Shown: positions 46,505 through 55,766, counted from the first letter of the stretch. The stretch is 64,000 bases of DNA from Pigmentiphaga sp. NML030171 (GCF_002188635.1 NZ_NINX01000032.1:124001-188000); one strand, 5' to 3'. Translations and numbers: made by a program. Notes: a model not told the origin generated them from the sequence alone.

Positions 46505-46885
46505 TTATTCCCCGGAAACCGCAAACCCGCGCAGCCACGGATCGAGATGGGCAATATCGAACGTTCCTGCCTCGAACATCTGCATCGTCTCCTTGTGGAT
46601 ACGCGCCGGTCGCCGTTGCAGGCGCCAGCCATTGATGCGCAGGAACACGTCGGCCGCGGCGAAAGCGATGCGCTTGTTGCTGTCCACGAACGGATGATTG
46701 ATCGCCATGCTTTCCATCAGGGCCGCGGCTTCGGCCACGATATCCTCGTAATAGCCGGTTTGCGGCCGAAACAGTGCCGCTTCGATTGCACCCGGATCAC
46801 GTACGCCCGGCGCGCCACCGTAGCGCTGCATCAATAGCGCATGCATGCCCAGCACGTCCGCCACGGTCAGATAATCGTGCGACAC
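46505..46885 (-). CDS. doc: Doc-type toxin (Fic/DOC fold)
   Basis: A death-on-curing toxin of 126 residues. Doc proteins are Fic-fold kinases that phosphorylate elongation factor Tu and stop translation. The signature HPFVDSNKR (64-72) supplies the catalytic His and phosphate-binding residues. The start MSHDYLTVADVLGMHALLM and DPGAIEAALFRPQTGYYEDI are typical. It lies 3 bp after the antitoxin-like gene. The pair sits between the core genes hslV and dksA, as if inserted there. Confidence 0.9.
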   Translation of the reverse strand: MSHDYLTVADVLGMHALLMQRYGGAPGVRDPGAIEAALFRPQTGYYEDIVAEAAALMESMAINHPFVDSNKRIAFAAADVFLRINGWRLQRRPARIHKETMQMFEAGTFDIAHLDPWLRGFAVSGE

Positions 46886-46888
46886 GGT

Positions 46889-47119
46889 CTACTTGGCCAG
46901 TTCGCGATACAGACTGTCGAATTCGTCCACACTCGACGCGAACGCAGCCATGACGTGGCGGCGGGGACGTTCTTTTTGCTGCCTGTCGATGTAATCGCGC
47001 AATGCGTCATCCAGCACTGCCTGGAATTGGCGTCCCTGGGTTTCCGCGATCTGGCGCAAGGCGGCGAGCACTTCAGGGGCGGCTTGAGAGGAGAATTTCT
47101 CCCGAACGGTTGTGGTCAT
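46889..47119 (-). CDS. Ribbon-helix-helix-like antitoxin of the Doc toxin
   Basis: A 76-residue protein (MTTTVREKFSSQAAPEVLAA), with an N-terminal beta strand then helices (LRQIAETQGRQFQAVLDDAL) like a ribbon-helix-helix DNA-binding domain, and a charged C-terminal segment that would bind the toxin. It is not Phd-like in sequence, so the pair is a hybrid of a Doc toxin with an RHH-type antitoxin. An in-frame ATG 21 bp upstream is an alternative start. Paired TCATGA palindromes lie just upstream. The antitoxin role is inferred from operon position. Confidence 0.78.
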   Translation of the reverse strand: MTTTVREKFSSQAAPEVLAALRQIAETQGRQFQAVLDDALRDYIDRQQKERPRRHVMAAFASSVDEFDSLYRELAK

Positions 47120-47129
47120 GGCCGTTCCA

Positions 47130-47155
47130 TCATGATTCATCTTGATACTTCATGA
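47130..47155. promoter_or_regulatory. Paired TCATGA palindromes, putative toxin-antitoxin operator
   Basis: TCATGA at 47130-47135 and again at 47150-47155, exactly 20 bp apart, in an AT-rich segment just before the antitoxin gene. Two turns of the helix place both on one face, as for autoregulating RHH antitoxins. Confidence 0.4.
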
Positions 47156-47172
47156 TAAAGCAAGTTTTCGCG

Positions 47173-47198
47173 AAAAAAACGGCGCCAGAGGCGCCGTT
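47173..47198 (-). terminator. Rho-independent terminator of dksA
   Basis: On the minus strand an 8-bp stem ACGGCGCC / GGCGCCGT with a 3-base loop is followed by TTTTTT. It lies 26 bp after the dksA stop. Confidence 0.88.
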
Positions 47199-47223
47199 CA
47201 TACGGATCGCGCGGACGATCGCG

Positions 47224-47712
47224 TCAGTCGCCGTACAGCTTCTGCCGCAATTCGCGGCGTTGCTGCGCCTCCAGCGACAGCGTGGCCGTGGGCCGCGCCA
47301 GCAACCGGGCGACGCCGATGGGCTCGCCGGTTTCCTCGCACCAGCCGTACTCGCCCGACTCGATGCGGCCCAGCGCCTGCTGGACCTTCTTCAGCAGCTT
47401 GCGCTCGCGGTCGCGCGTGCGCAGTTCCAGCGCATGCTCTTCCTCGATCGTGGCGCGATCGGCCGGATCCGGCACGAAAGGCGTCTCGCGCAGGTGCTCG
47501 GTGGTTTCACCGGCGTTCTGCAGCAGTTCGCGCTCGATTTCCTGGAGCCGGCTCTTGAAAAAGGCAAGCTGCGCTTCGTTCATATAGTCGGCCTCGGGCA
47601 TGGCCAACAACTCTTTTTCAGAGAGCACGGCCTCGGCCGGCTTGGTCATCACGTTTTCCAACGCGTCCTCCTGAGTGACTTTTAAGGTTTTGCTCGACGC
47701 TTTCGTTGCCAT
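47224..47712 (-). CDS. dksA: RNA polymerase-binding factor DksA, single-cysteine form
   Basis: Secondary-channel regulator that works with ppGpp on rRNA and amino-acid promoters. The protein has 162 residues: a coiled coil with tip PDPADRATIEEE (D82/D85 region) and a globular zinc-finger-like domain ending EARPTATL-type sequence (ARPTATLSLEAQQRREL). Canonical DksA has four zinc cysteines; here only C125 (YGWCEETGE) remains, so the domain probably folds without zinc. A hairpin terminator follows. Neighbours are cobW and a Zur-like gene. Confidence 0.94.
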   Translation of the reverse strand: MATKASSKTLKVTQEDALENVMTKPAEAVLSEKELLAMPEADYMNEAQLAFFKSRLQEIERELLQNAGETTEHLRETPFVPDPADRATIEEEHALELRTRDRERKLLKKVQQALGRIESGEYGWCEETGEPIGVARLLARPTATLSLEAQQRRELRQKLYGD

Positions 47713-47810
47713 GAAAATGCTCCGCGCGAATCAATAAGGCTTTCCAATTCCCACACAGCACCGCATATTCCAATCGCTCCCGGCGAGCCGGGTATCCCAC
47801 CATGGGCGCC

Positions 47811-47876
47811 GCGGATCCGGCTCCGCCGGTCCGCCAGCGCCGCCCCCTGGGGGCGCGCGTCAGCGCGTAGGGGGGC
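47811..47876 (+). repeat. Dispersed GC-rich palindromic repeat, copy 3
   Basis: GCGGATCCGGCTCCGCCGG, CCCCCTGGGGG core, GCGCGTAGGGGGG end. It ends 4 bp before the cobW stop codon, in the same relative position as copy 1 at coxC. Confidence 0.85.
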
Positions 47877-47879
47877 GAC

Positions 47880-49010
47880 CTACACCAGGCATTGCTCCAG
47901 GCCGTGCATGAAGACGTCGCGAGGCAGGTTGCGACCAATGAAGACCAGCTTGCTGCCGCGCTTCTCGCCCGGCGCCCAGGCCCGGCCGGCATCGGCGCCC
48001 ATCAGCATGTGCACGCCCTGGAACAGCATCCGGCGGTTCACGCCACTCATGTACAGAATACCCTTGTACCTCAATAAATCGGTTCCGTACACCTGCACCA
48101 CGCCTCCCAGGAATTCCTCCAGGCGCATGGGATCGAACGGCTTGTCCGACTTGAAGACGAAGGCGCCGATGGCGTCGTCGTGATGGTGGTGGTGATGGCC
48201 GTGCGCATGATGGTGGCTGGGATCGTCGCAGCCGTCTACCGCGCAGTGCTCGCCGTGCTCGTGGCCGTGGCCATGATCGTGGTCGTGTCCATGGTCATGA
48301 TCGTGGTCGTGCGTCGCGGCATCGGGATGCTCGTCGGCCAGGAACTCCGGATCGATGTCCAGGATGGCGTTCAGGTTGAAGCCATTGATGTCCAGGATTT
48401 CCTTCAGGTCGACTTCGCCGAAATTGACCGGCGTGATCGTGGCGCGCGGGTTGATGTGGACCAGGCGCGAACGCAGGGCCTGGTAGTCGGCGTCCTCGAC
48501 CAGGTCCACCTTGGAAACCAGCAGGCGGTCGGCGAACCCAACCTGGTTGAGCGCCTCGGGCTGCTCGTCCAGCGTCTGCATGCCGTGCTTGGCGTCCACC
48601 ACGGTGATGACGGCATCCAGCCTGAAGTAGCTGGCCACCTCGTCTTCCATGAAGAAGGTCTGGCACACCGGGCCGGGGTTGGCCATGCCGGTGGTCTCGA
48701 TGATGACCCGCTCGAAGTCCAGCGCGCCCGCGCGCCGCTTGTCCTTGAGGTCGATCAGGATGCGCACCAGATCGCCGCGCACCGTGCAGCACACGCAGCC
48801 GTTGTTCATCTCGATGATCTGTTCGTCGCGGTCCTGGATCAGGAGATCGTTGTCCACGCCTTCCGGCCCGAACTCGTTCTCGATCACGGCGATCCGGCGG
48901 CCATGATGCTCGTTCAAAATCCGGTTGAGCAGCGTCGTCTTGCCCGCGCCCAGGAACCCCGTCAGGACAGTTACCGGAATCTGCTTCGGTGTTTTGTCCA
49001 CAGCCTTCAT
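47880..49010 (-). CDS. CobW/COG0523 family GTPase metallochaperone
   Basis: A 376-residue G3E GTPase. Walker A is GFLGAGKTTLL (18-28), the metal-binding GCVCC is at 71-75, the Mg-site region is VIIETTGMANP, and SKVD replaces NKxD as often in this family. A His/Asp-rich stretch (about 230-280; HDHDHDHGHDHDHGHGH) suggests zinc binding and transfer. The C-terminal CobW_C domain follows. It is 35 bp downstream of a Zur-like Fur protein on the same strand, so it is probably a zinc chaperone under zinc control. Confidence 0.93.
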   Translation of the reverse strand: MKAVDKTPKQIPVTVLTGFLGAGKTTLLNRILNEHHGRRIAVIENEFGPEGVDNDLLIQDRDEQIIEMNNGCVCCTVRGDLVRILIDLKDKRRAGALDFERVIIETTGMANPGPVCQTFFMEDEVASYFRLDAVITVVDAKHGMQTLDEQPEALNQVGFADRLLVSKVDLVEDADYQALRSRLVHINPRATITPVNFGEVDLKEILDINGFNLNAILDIDPEFLADEHPDAATHDHDHDHGHDHDHGHGHEHGEHCAVDGCDDPSHHHAHGHHHHHHDDAIGAFVFKSDKPFDPMRLEEFLGGVVQVYGTDLLRYKGILYMSGVNRRMLFQGVHMLMGADAGRAWAPGEKRGSKLVFIGRNLPRDVFMHGLEQCLV

Positions 49011-49045
49011 CTATACAGCTCCTTGCACATGCGTCCGGGGACGCG

Positions 49046-49537
49046 TCAATGCGTTTTGCGTTCGTCGCCGGCTTCGCGGCCGGCCTGGACGCAGGCGGGA
49101 CAGCGCCCGCGAACGACCATTTCCACATCGCGCCCTTCGAAACCGTCGGGCAGGCGATCGAGATTCTGCTGGATACCCACCGGTGCATCGATACAGAACA
49201 TGCGTCGGCAGACATCGCATTGGAAGTGCCCATGCGGCTCGCCGTGGTGGTGGTGGTGCGCATGGGGCGCTCCCGCTTCGTCGCCGGGCCGGGCGACGCT
49301 GAAACGCCAGACGCGGTCTTCCCCGGCGATGCGGTGCGCGAGGCCGGACTGCACCAGCCATTCCAGCACGCGGTACACGGTGACCCGGTCGACCGACACC
49401 GACGACCCGATGCGGTCGAACAACTCCTGGTGCGACAGCGCGCTTGCCGCCTCCATCAGGGTTGCCAAGACATGCACCCGTGTCGCGGTGACTCGTGCGC
49501 CTTGGGCACGTATCGCCTCGCGGGCCAGATCCTCCAC
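49046..49537 (-). CDS. Fur family regulator, Zur-like
   Basis: A 163-residue Fur-fold repressor. The DNA-binding helix is SVDRVTVYRVLEWLVQSGLA, followed by a His-rich linker (PHAHHHHHGEPHGHFQC) and two CxxC pairs, C107/C110 and C146/C149, that hold the structural zinc. The His-rich linker and the adjacent cobW gene favour a zinc sensor (Zur) over Fur or PerR. No clear Zur box was recognised upstream. It is the first gene of the pair. Confidence 0.9.
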   Translation of the reverse strand: MEDLAREAIRAQGARVTATRVHVLATLMEAASALSHQELFDRIGSSVSVDRVTVYRVLEWLVQSGLAHRIAGEDRVWRFSVARPGDEAGAPHAHHHHHGEPHGHFQCDVCRRMFCIDAPVGIQQNLDRLPDGFEGRDVEMVVRGRCPACVQAGREAGDERKTH

Positions 49538-49843
49538 GCGTCGCTCCTTCCGTTCGGCCCGCCAAGCGGGGCCGGATTACAGCACAAGCCGCTTTGCCTG
49601 GGCAAACCCGGACTAACCCCCGGTAGGCCCCCGCGGCGCAATTGCTTTCCGCTGGAGGCGACCCCAGACAAAAAGCACCGGACGGTGTACCACGAATCGC
49701 CACCGGCAAACGCGACATGTGGGGTCGTTTTGGGGGAATTCAAGCCTTTCGGCCGATTTTGGTAACCGTTTGCGACGGCAGCGGGCACATACGCCCTGAA
49801 ACGGGCCATCCGGGCAGGCACCTGGCCCGCTCCGGCCGCGCCG
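49538..49843. other. Intergenic gap, nothing recognised
   Basis: 306 bp between zur and rlmI, both on the minus strand. The part near 49700-49760 is slightly AT-richer and may hold the zur promoter, but no convincing -35/-10 pair, terminator, Zur box or ORF with family resemblance was found. Confidence 0.5.
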
Positions 49844-51037
49844 CTAGACCCGCTGCAGCAGCAGCCCTTTCAGGTACTCGCCTTCGGGGTGGGTCATGCG
49901 CATGGGATGGTCGATGCCGGCCGCCAGCCGTTCCAGCAGCACGAAGTCCTGCCGCGCATCCACCGCGGCGCCAGCCACGATTTTCTGGAACAGGTCCACG
50001 CTGATGGCGCCGGAACACGAGAAGGTCAGCAGGTAGCCGCCCGGCTTGACCAGCTTCATGCCCTTCAGGTTGACGTCCTTGTAGGCGCGCGCCGCCTTGT
50101 CCACGTGGTGCACCGAGGGGGCGAACTTGGGCGGGTCCAGCACCACGATATCGAACAACTGTCCCTCGGCGGCCAGCGCCTTCTGCGCCTCGGCCACCTT
50201 GGACACCCGGCACTCGAAGGCCGCTTCCGGCAGGCCGTTGCGGACCGCGTTGCGCGCGGCCATCGCCAGCGCGTCGGCCGACGAATCGACCGACACGGCG
50301 CGCGCCGCCCCGGCGCGCATCGCCGCCAGCGAAAAACCGCCCGTGTACGAGAAGCAGTTCAACACCGTGGCGCCGGGCCCGACCAGCGCGGCCAGCTCCG
50401 CCACCCGGCGCCGGCTCTCGCGCTGGTCCAGGTAGAAGCCGGTCTTGTGGCCATGGACCACGTCCACGCCGTAGCGCACGCCATCCTCGACGATCTCGAC
50501 CTCGGCGGGCGGCTCCGCCCCCCGGAGCACGCCCGTGCGGGGTGCCAGGCCTTCGCGTTCCCGCGCCGCGGCGTCGGAGCGTTCGTACACGTCGGCGCAG
50601 CCGGTCGCGGCCACCAGCGCATCGACCAGGGCCTCGCGCCAGCGCTCGACCCCGGCAGCCAGGAACTGGACCACCAGTTGGCCGGCATAGCGATCGGCCA
50701 CGAAACCCGGCAGGGCGTCGGCCTCGCCGAACACCAGCCGGACCGCGTCGGTGCGGCCGGCCAGCGCCGCGCGGCGAGCCACGGCGTCGGCCACCCGGGC
50801 GGCCATCCACCCGGCATCCACCGGCTCATCCTCGCGGAAGGTCCAGCAGCGCACGCGTATCTGCGAATCGGGACTGTAGGCGCCCCAGGCCAGGAAATTG
50901 CCGCGGCTGTCGACCACGCGCACGGTATCGCCGGCCAGCGGCCGGCCGACGGCCTGCGCCACGGCCGTGGCATAGACCCAGGGATGGCGCCGCAGCAGGG
51001 ACTTTTCCTTGCCGGGCTTGAGAACGACGTCGTTCAT
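49844..51037 (-). CDS. rlmI: Class I SAM-dependent rRNA methyltransferase, RlmI family
   Basis: A 397-residue enzyme of the RlmI (23S rRNA m5C1962) type. An N-terminal PUA domain (about 1-75; VVLKPGKEKSLLRRHPWVYA) is followed by the EEHEE-like domain and a Rossmann methyltransferase: motif I NCFSYTGGFSLAAMRAGA, motif IV VVLDPPKFAPS, and the motif VI Cys in LTFSCSGAIS. The start MNDVVLKPG at 51037 fits the domain; the upstream open frame runs antisense into xerC. Confidence 0.92.
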   Translation of the reverse strand: MNDVVLKPGKEKSLLRRHPWVYATAVAQAVGRPLAGDTVRVVDSRGNFLAWGAYSPDSQIRVRCWTFREDEPVDAGWMAARVADAVARRAALAGRTDAVRLVFGEADALPGFVADRYAGQLVVQFLAAGVERWREALVDALVAATGCADVYERSDAAAREREGLAPRTGVLRGAEPPAEVEIVEDGVRYGVDVVHGHKTGFYLDQRESRRRVAELAALVGPGATVLNCFSYTGGFSLAAMRAGAARAVSVDSSADALAMAARNAVRNGLPEAAFECRVSKVAEAQKALAAEGQLFDIVVLDPPKFAPSVHHVDKAARAYKDVNLKGMKLVKPGGYLLTFSCSGAISVDLFQKIVAGAAVDARQDFVLLERLAAGIDHPMRMTHPEGEYLKGLLLQRV

Positions 51038-51156
51038 CGGGACTTCTTCAAAGCGGAGGGATGGGGCCGGATGGCAGGCCGCCATGGTACCGCCGCCGGG
51101 CGCCAGGCCCAAATTGCTCCCCGCGCACGCCTGGCAGGGCCTGGAACGGATCCGCC

Positions 51157-52173
51157 CTATTCCTTCTTCCCGGGTTCCTTGCGACCCGCCCGCGGATGCG
51201 CCTTGTCGTACACCTTGGCCAGGTGCTGGAAATCCAGCCGGGTATAGATCTGGGTGGTCGAGATGCTGGCGTGGCCCAGCATCTCCTGCACCGCGCGCAG
51301 GTCCTCGGCCGATTGCAGCACGTGGCTGGCGAAACTGTGGCGCAGCACGTGCGGATGCACGTGGGTGGGCACGCCCGCGGCCTGGCCGCGCCTGGCCAGT
51401 TGCGCCTGGACGACGCGGGCCGAGATGCGGCGGCCGCGCAGTCCGACGAACAGCGCGTGGGCATCGCCGCCCGCGGCCAGAACGGGACGCGCGCCCAGCC
51501 AGGCGCGCAGGGCCTCGCAGGCCTGGGTGCCGACCGGCACGATGCGGCGTTTGCTGCCCTTGCCCAGCACGCTGACCTCGGCCTCGGCCAGGTCCAGCCA
51601 GCTGGATGATTCGTAGCCTGGTTCGCGCGCGTAGGCCAGGTCCAGGCCCACCAGTTCGGACAGGCGCAGGCCGCTGGAATAGAACAGTTCGAACATGGCG
51701 GTGTCGCGCAATTCGATGGCATGTCGCTGCTCGGCGCTCTGGCCGGTGACTTCCGCCGCGACGGGCGGGGTGTGATCGAGCAGGGCCTGCGTCTGGTCCA
51801 CCGACAAGGCCTTGGGCAGGCCGCGCGGCGCCTTGGGGCCGCGTACGCCCGCGGCCGGATTGCCGGGCATGCCCACGCGCGGCGCCCACCATTGGTAGAA
51901 GCCGCGCCAGCTGGCCAGCAGGCGGGCCAGGCTGCGCGGGCTCATGCCCTGCGCGTGCAGTTGTCCCAGGTAGCGACGCACGTGCCCCTGCGACACGCGC
52001 TCCAGCGGCACGTCATCGGCCAGTTCGACCAGGTGGACGAGGTCCCGCCGGTAGGCGGCCAGGGTATGGGGGGAATAGCGGCGGCCCGAACCCAGGTGTT
52101 CGAGCCATTCCAGCATGGGCCGGGCCAGCGCCGGCCCCGTGGCCTCGGAACCGGGACGGGGATCGTCGGCCAC
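51157..52173 (-). CDS. xerC: Tyrosine recombinase XerC
   Basis: Chromosome-dimer resolution recombinase, 338 residues. The N-terminal SAM-like domain (LGSGRRYSPHTLAAYRRDL) is followed by the catalytic domain with R in SSGLRLSEL, the beta-hairpin Lys in LGKGSKRR, HVLRHSF, GHASISTTQIY and the nucleophile Tyr in TQIYTRLD. The full catalytic set is present. It lies in xerC-DUF484-dapF order, as in most Gamma- and Betaproteobacteria, so it is the housekeeping XerC and not a phage integrase. Confidence 0.95.
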   Translation of the reverse strand: MADDPRPGSEATGPALARPMLEWLEHLGSGRRYSPHTLAAYRRDLVHLVELADDVPLERVSQGHVRRYLGQLHAQGMSPRSLARLLASWRGFYQWWAPRVGMPGNPAAGVRGPKAPRGLPKALSVDQTQALLDHTPPVAAEVTGQSAEQRHAIELRDTAMFELFYSSGLRLSELVGLDLAYAREPGYESSSWLDLAEAEVSVLGKGSKRRIVPVGTQACEALRAWLGARPVLAAGGDAHALFVGLRGRRISARVVQAQLARRGQAAGVPTHVHPHVLRHSFASHVLQSAEDLRAVQEMLGHASISTTQIYTRLDFQHLAKVYDKAHPRAGRKEPGKKE

Positions 52174-52182
52174 GGTACGCGC

Positions 52183-52869
52183 TCAGGCGCGCGGCGCCTC
52201 GGTCAGGAGGCGCGAGAGCGACGCGCTGGCCAGTTCACCGATGCGCGTCAGGAAGGTCGTGCCCATCGAGGGCGTGAAGCGCTCGGCGTCGGGCGATGCC
52301 AGCACCAGCAGGCCGAAGGCTTCGGGCGCGATGCCCACGCGCAGCGGGATCAGGGCCAGCGAACGCACTTCGCGATCGAGCCAGGCCGCGGCCTCGAAGC
52401 CCGAGTTGGGGCCGCAGTACGGCGACATCAGTCCATTGGCGAAGGTTCGTGCATCGGCCGAGACTTCTCCGCGCCAGGGGGCCTCGGCATCGCCCAGGGC
52501 GGTCTCGGCCCAGATGCGCAGCGCCACGTCGGGCACGCTGAAGATCTCGCCCAGGCCGCCGGCAACGGCGGCGGGCAGCGCCTGCGGATCGCGCTCCTTG
52601 AGCAGGCCCCGGCTCCACAGCAGGAGCCGGTCGGAGATGTGTTCGTTCTCGGAAGCGGCACGCACCAGTTCCGACACCCGCAGCTCCATGCCGCGCACGC
52701 GCTCGCGCAGCGCCAGCACCTGGCGCTCGGCCAGCGAGACGGCCTTGCCCTCGTGGGGATGGGGCACCTTCATGGTGGAGAACAGCTCGGCGTGCCGTTC
52801 GAAGAAATCGGTGTTGTCCTTGAGGTATTGCGCGACTTCGTTGGCGTCCATGTACGTTCCGGAATTCAT
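52183..52869 (-). CDS. DUF484 family protein
   Basis: A 228-residue protein with an N-terminal helix (ANEVAQYLKDNTDFFERHAE), a coiled segment (LAERQVLALRERVRGMELRV) and a GAF-like C-terminal domain. The DUF484 family is encoded between dapF and xerC and is of unknown function. The stop lies 9 bp before xerC. A second ATG at 52851 (MDANEVAQYL) fits the usual family start and may be the true one. Confidence 0.9.
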   Translation of the reverse strand: MNSGTYMDANEVAQYLKDNTDFFERHAELFSTMKVPHPHEGKAVSLAERQVLALRERVRGMELRVSELVRAASENEHISDRLLLWSRGLLKERDPQALPAAVAGGLGEIFSVPDVALRIWAETALGDAEAPWRGEVSADARTFANGLMSPYCGPNSGFEAAAWLDREVRSLALIPLRVGIAPEAFGLLVLASPDAERFTPSMGTTFLTRIGELASASLSRLLTEAPRA

Positions 52870-52926
52870 TGTTGATATAAGGCAAGGGCGCGCGAAGCGC
52901 GTGGGGGGTGGATTCCCCTCCCCCCT

Positions 52927-53802
52927 CTACCCCAGGAGGCGGTCGACGTCGACGGTGCCTTCGAACACGGTCACGGCCGGGCCGGTCATCAGCAGTTGCT
53001 CGCCGTCCCAGGCGATGGTCAGCACGCCGCCCCGCGTCTGCACGCGCACCGGCGACTCCAGCAGCCCCCGGCGGATGCCCGCGGCCACCGCCGCGCAGGC
53101 GCCCGTGCCGCAGGCCAGCGTCTCGCCCGCGCCGCGCTCGTAGACGCGCAGCCGGATGTCGTGGCGACCGACGACCTGCATGAAACCGGCATTGACCCGG
53201 CGGGGAAAGCGCGGATGGCTCTCGACCCGCGGACCGACGGACGCCACCGGCGCGGCGTCGACGTCGTCGACCACCTGCACCGCGTGCGGATTGGAAATGC
53301 CGACGGCCGACACCCAGACGATGCGTTCGGCCTCGCCCGGCGCCGACACGTCCAGCGGCCAGACGTCGTCCGCGCCTTCGCGCCGCGGCGTCAGGCCCGC
53401 CGGATCGAACGGCACGGCGGCCGGATCGAAACTGGTGCGGCCCATGTCGACGCTGACCTCGCCATCGTCCTGTTCGTTCAGCACGATGATGCCGGTGCAG
53501 ATCTCGGCGCGCACGGGATTGCGGTCGGTCAGCCCCTGCTCGTGCACGAAGCGCACGAAGCAGCGGGCGCCGTTGCCGCAGTGTTCGACCTCGCCGCCGT
53601 CGGCGTTGAAAATGCGATAGCGGAAGTCGGCATCGGAACGAGTGGGCCGCTCGACCAGCAGGATCTGGTCGGCGCCGATCCCGAACTGCCGATGGGCGAG
53701 CTTGCGCGCCCGCTCGGGGGTGAGCCGGATATCTTGGCGCACGCCGTCCAGGACGACGAAATCATTGCCCGCGCCATGCATTTTGGTGAAGTGCCAGGTC
53801 AT
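52927..53802 (-). CDS. dapF: Diaminopimelate epimerase
   Basis: Converts LL- to meso-diaminopimelate for lysine and peptidoglycan. The protein has 291 residues. The two catalytic cysteines are C75 ([10 protein letters not shown]) and C231 ([11 protein letters not shown]), and the start [18 protein letters not shown] is diagnostic. The ATG at 53802 was chosen over one 90 bp upstream. The C-terminal edge is followed by a fragment like the end of the dispersed repeat (GCGCGAAGCGCGTGGGGGG, about 52888-52907). Confidence 0.96.
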   Translation of the reverse strand: MTWHFTKMHGAGNDFVVLDGVRQDIRLTPERARKLAHRQFGIGADQILLVERPTRSDADFRYRIFNADGGEVEHCGNGARCFVRFVHEQGLTDRNPVRAEICTGIIVLNEQDDGEVSVDMGRTSFDPAAVPFDPAGLTPRREGADDVWPLDVSAPGEAERIVWVSAVGISNPHAVQVVDDVDAAPVASVGPRVESHPRFPRRVNAGFMQVVGRHDIRLRVYERGAGETLACGTGACAAVAAGIRRGLLESPVRVQTRGGVLTIAWDGEQLLMTGPAVTVFEGTVDVDRLLG

Positions 53803-53891
53803 GCCGGAATTATAGTCCGCGCCCAGGCACCACGCGCCGCCGGGGGCGGAGCTTGGTATTCTGGCGACTGGCCGGTCTACTGGAACTCGCA

Positions 53892-55538
53892 ATGGCTCGT
53901 ATCGTCCCCGACGGTTGGCGGGAAATCAACGCCACCGGCGCCGCCCGCCGGGAAATCGAAACCCTGGCCACGCTCGAACGCGGCCTGCCCGATTCCTACA
54001 CCGTCTACCATGCCGTCCACTGGACCAACGTGGAGCACGGTTTCTCGGTCTATGGCGACATCGACTTCGCCATCGTCAACGCCGCCGGCGACCTGCTGCT
54101 GATCGAGCAGGTCAGCGGGTTCCTGGAGGAAACGCCCGAGGGGCTCTGCAAGAAATACCCCAGCCACAGCACCAACGTGCCGATACAGATCGCCCGCCAA
54201 CTGGCGGTGCTGCGCGGCCGGCTGGCCCGGCGCCCCCACCTGGACGCCATCCGCGTCGAATACCTGCTGTACTGCCCGGACTACTCGGTGCGCCACCCGG
54301 AAACCGCCGGACTGTCGTCCGAACGCATCGTCGATGCCGCCGAACGCGACCGCCTGTGCGCGGTCATCCAGCTCGCGCTGCCGCAGGCGCCCGCCACCCA
54401 GGCCGCGCCGGCCGTGCGCCGCTTCCTGGACGACATCATCCAGCTCGAACCCGACGCCAACGCCCTGGTGGGGCAGGCGCGGGCGCTGGTCACCCGCATT
54501 TCGGGCGGCCTGGCGCACTGGGCGCGGCGGCTGGAGTTCGAGCCGTTCCGGCTCAGGGTGATCGGCACCGCCGGTTCGGGCAAGACCCAGCTCGCCCACG
54601 CGGAATTCCGCGCCGCCATCGACGCCGGCCGCCGGCCGCTGTACGTGTGCTTCAACCGGCCGCTGGCCGACCACTTCAACGGCATCGCGCCCGACGGCGG
54701 CCTGGCCTGCACCTTCCACACCCTGTGCGACAAGGTGCTGCACGCCGCCGGGCAGCCGGTGGACTTCTCGGGCCCCGACGCCTTCACCACCCTGGTCGCA
54801 CGCGCCGCGCGCGAAGCCGTGCCCGACCACCTGCGCTTCGACACCATCATCATCGACGAAGGCCAGGACTTCTCCGACGAATGGCGCGACCAGATCCTGC
54901 GCCATGCGCGCGAGCACGCACGCATGGTCTGGCTGGAAGACCCGATGCAGAACCTCTACGGCAAGCCCGCCGTGCACCTGCCGGACTGGGTCACGCTGCG
55001 CGCGCAAAGCAACTACCGCAGCCCGCGCAGCATCGTGAAGCTGCTGGACCGGCTGTTGCCCGACGACCAGCACATCGAGCCGCGCGGCCCCATCGCCGCC
55101 GGCGGCCTGGGCGTGCTGGTCTACGACAACGAGGCGGAGCTGCTGGCGCACACCAAGAAGGCCATCTCGCAATGCCTGGCCGCCGGTTTCAAGCGCGCCG
55201 ACATCGCGGTGGTCAGCTTCCGCGGCCGCGAAAGCTCGGCCGTGCTGGGCCAGACCCAGCTCGGCCCGCATGCCATGCGCACCTTCACCGGCCGCTACGA
55301 CCTGTTCGGCAAGCCTGAGTTCTCGGAAGGCGAAGTGCTGATGGAGTCGGTCTACCGCTTCAAGGGCCAGGCCGCCCCCGCCGTCGTCTTCACCGAGGTC
55401 GACTTCGACCACCTGGACGAGCGGACGGCGCGCAAGATCTTCGTGGGCGCCACGCGCGCGATGCTGCGGCTGGAACTGGTGGTGTCGCGGCACGCGATGG
55501 AGCACGGGCTGGCCGCGATACTGGAAAGCGCGGCCTGA
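53892..55538 (+). CDS. Superfamily I helicase-like ATPase with NERD-like N-terminus
   Basis: A 548-residue protein. The N-terminal region (about 15-130) resembles a NERD nuclease-related fold ([20 protein letters not shown]), but where NERD nucleases carry E-x-K it reads E72-Q-V74, so nuclease activity is doubtful. The ATPase part has Walker [10 protein letters not shown] (K231), Walker [10 protein letters not shown] (about 319-327), the motif [14 protein letters not shown], and a C-terminal UvrD_C_2-like [13 protein letters not shown]...VGATRA. It is probably a DNA or RNA helicase in repair or defence. It is divergent from dapF and ends at the palindrome region. Confidence 0.82.
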   Translation: MARIVPDGWREINATGAARREIETLATLERGLPDSYTVYHAVHWTNVEHGFSVYGDIDFAIVNAAGDLLLIEQVSGFLEETPEGLCKKYPSHSTNVPIQIARQLAVLRGRLARRPHLDAIRVEYLLYCPDYSVRHPETAGLSSERIVDAAERDRLCAVIQLALPQAPATQAAPAVRRFLDDIIQLEPDANALVGQARALVTRISGGLAHWARRLEFEPFRLRVIGTAGSGKTQLAHAEFRAAIDAGRRPLYVCFNRPLADHFNGIAPDGGLACTFHTLCDKVLHAAGQPVDFSGPDAFTTLVARAAREAVPDHLRFDTIIIDEGQDFSDEWRDQILRHAREHARMVWLEDPMQNLYGKPAVHLPDWVTLRAQSNYRSPRSIVKLLDRLLPDDQHIEPRGPIAAGGLGVLVYDNEAELLAHTKKAISQCLAAGFKRADIAVVSFRGRESSAVLGQTQLGPHAMRTFTGRYDLFGKPEFSEGEVLMESVYRFKGQAAPAVVFTEVDFDHLDERTARKIFVGATRAMLRLELVVSRHAMEHGLAAILESAA

Positions 55539-55567
55539 GGCTGAATCGACGTTCATGTTCTTTACCC

Positions 55568-55665
55568 GGTCTTGTCCGATGCGCAGGGGCCGGGCAGGCG
55601 GTGGAGCGCAGCGAAGCCGGTCCCGCTGCGCGGGACTGCCCGGCCCCTGCGCATCGGACAAGACC
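55568..55665. repeat. Long inverted repeat I (30-bp perfect arms)
   Basis: Left arm 55568-55597 begins GGTCTTGTCCGATGCGCAGG; right arm 55636-55665 is its exact reverse complement. The 38-bp loop holds GCGCAGCG/CGCTGCGC. The segment 55606-55643 recurs, inverted and exact over 38 bp, at 55938-55975 in repeat II. It lies between converging genes. Confidence 0.9.
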
Positions 55666-55766
55666 TGCACCGCTCGTCACGTAGCCCCATGAACTTCAGC
55701 ACGGTCGTCTTATTAAATGGAGAAAGACCCATCGCCGCGTCTCGATCTGCGATCGTCACCGTGGTA

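Noticed and set aside
51157..52173. Phage or island integrase
   Set aside because: The tyrosine recombinase sits in the conserved dapF-DUF484-xerC order and has XerC features, so it is the housekeeping dimer-resolution enzyme.
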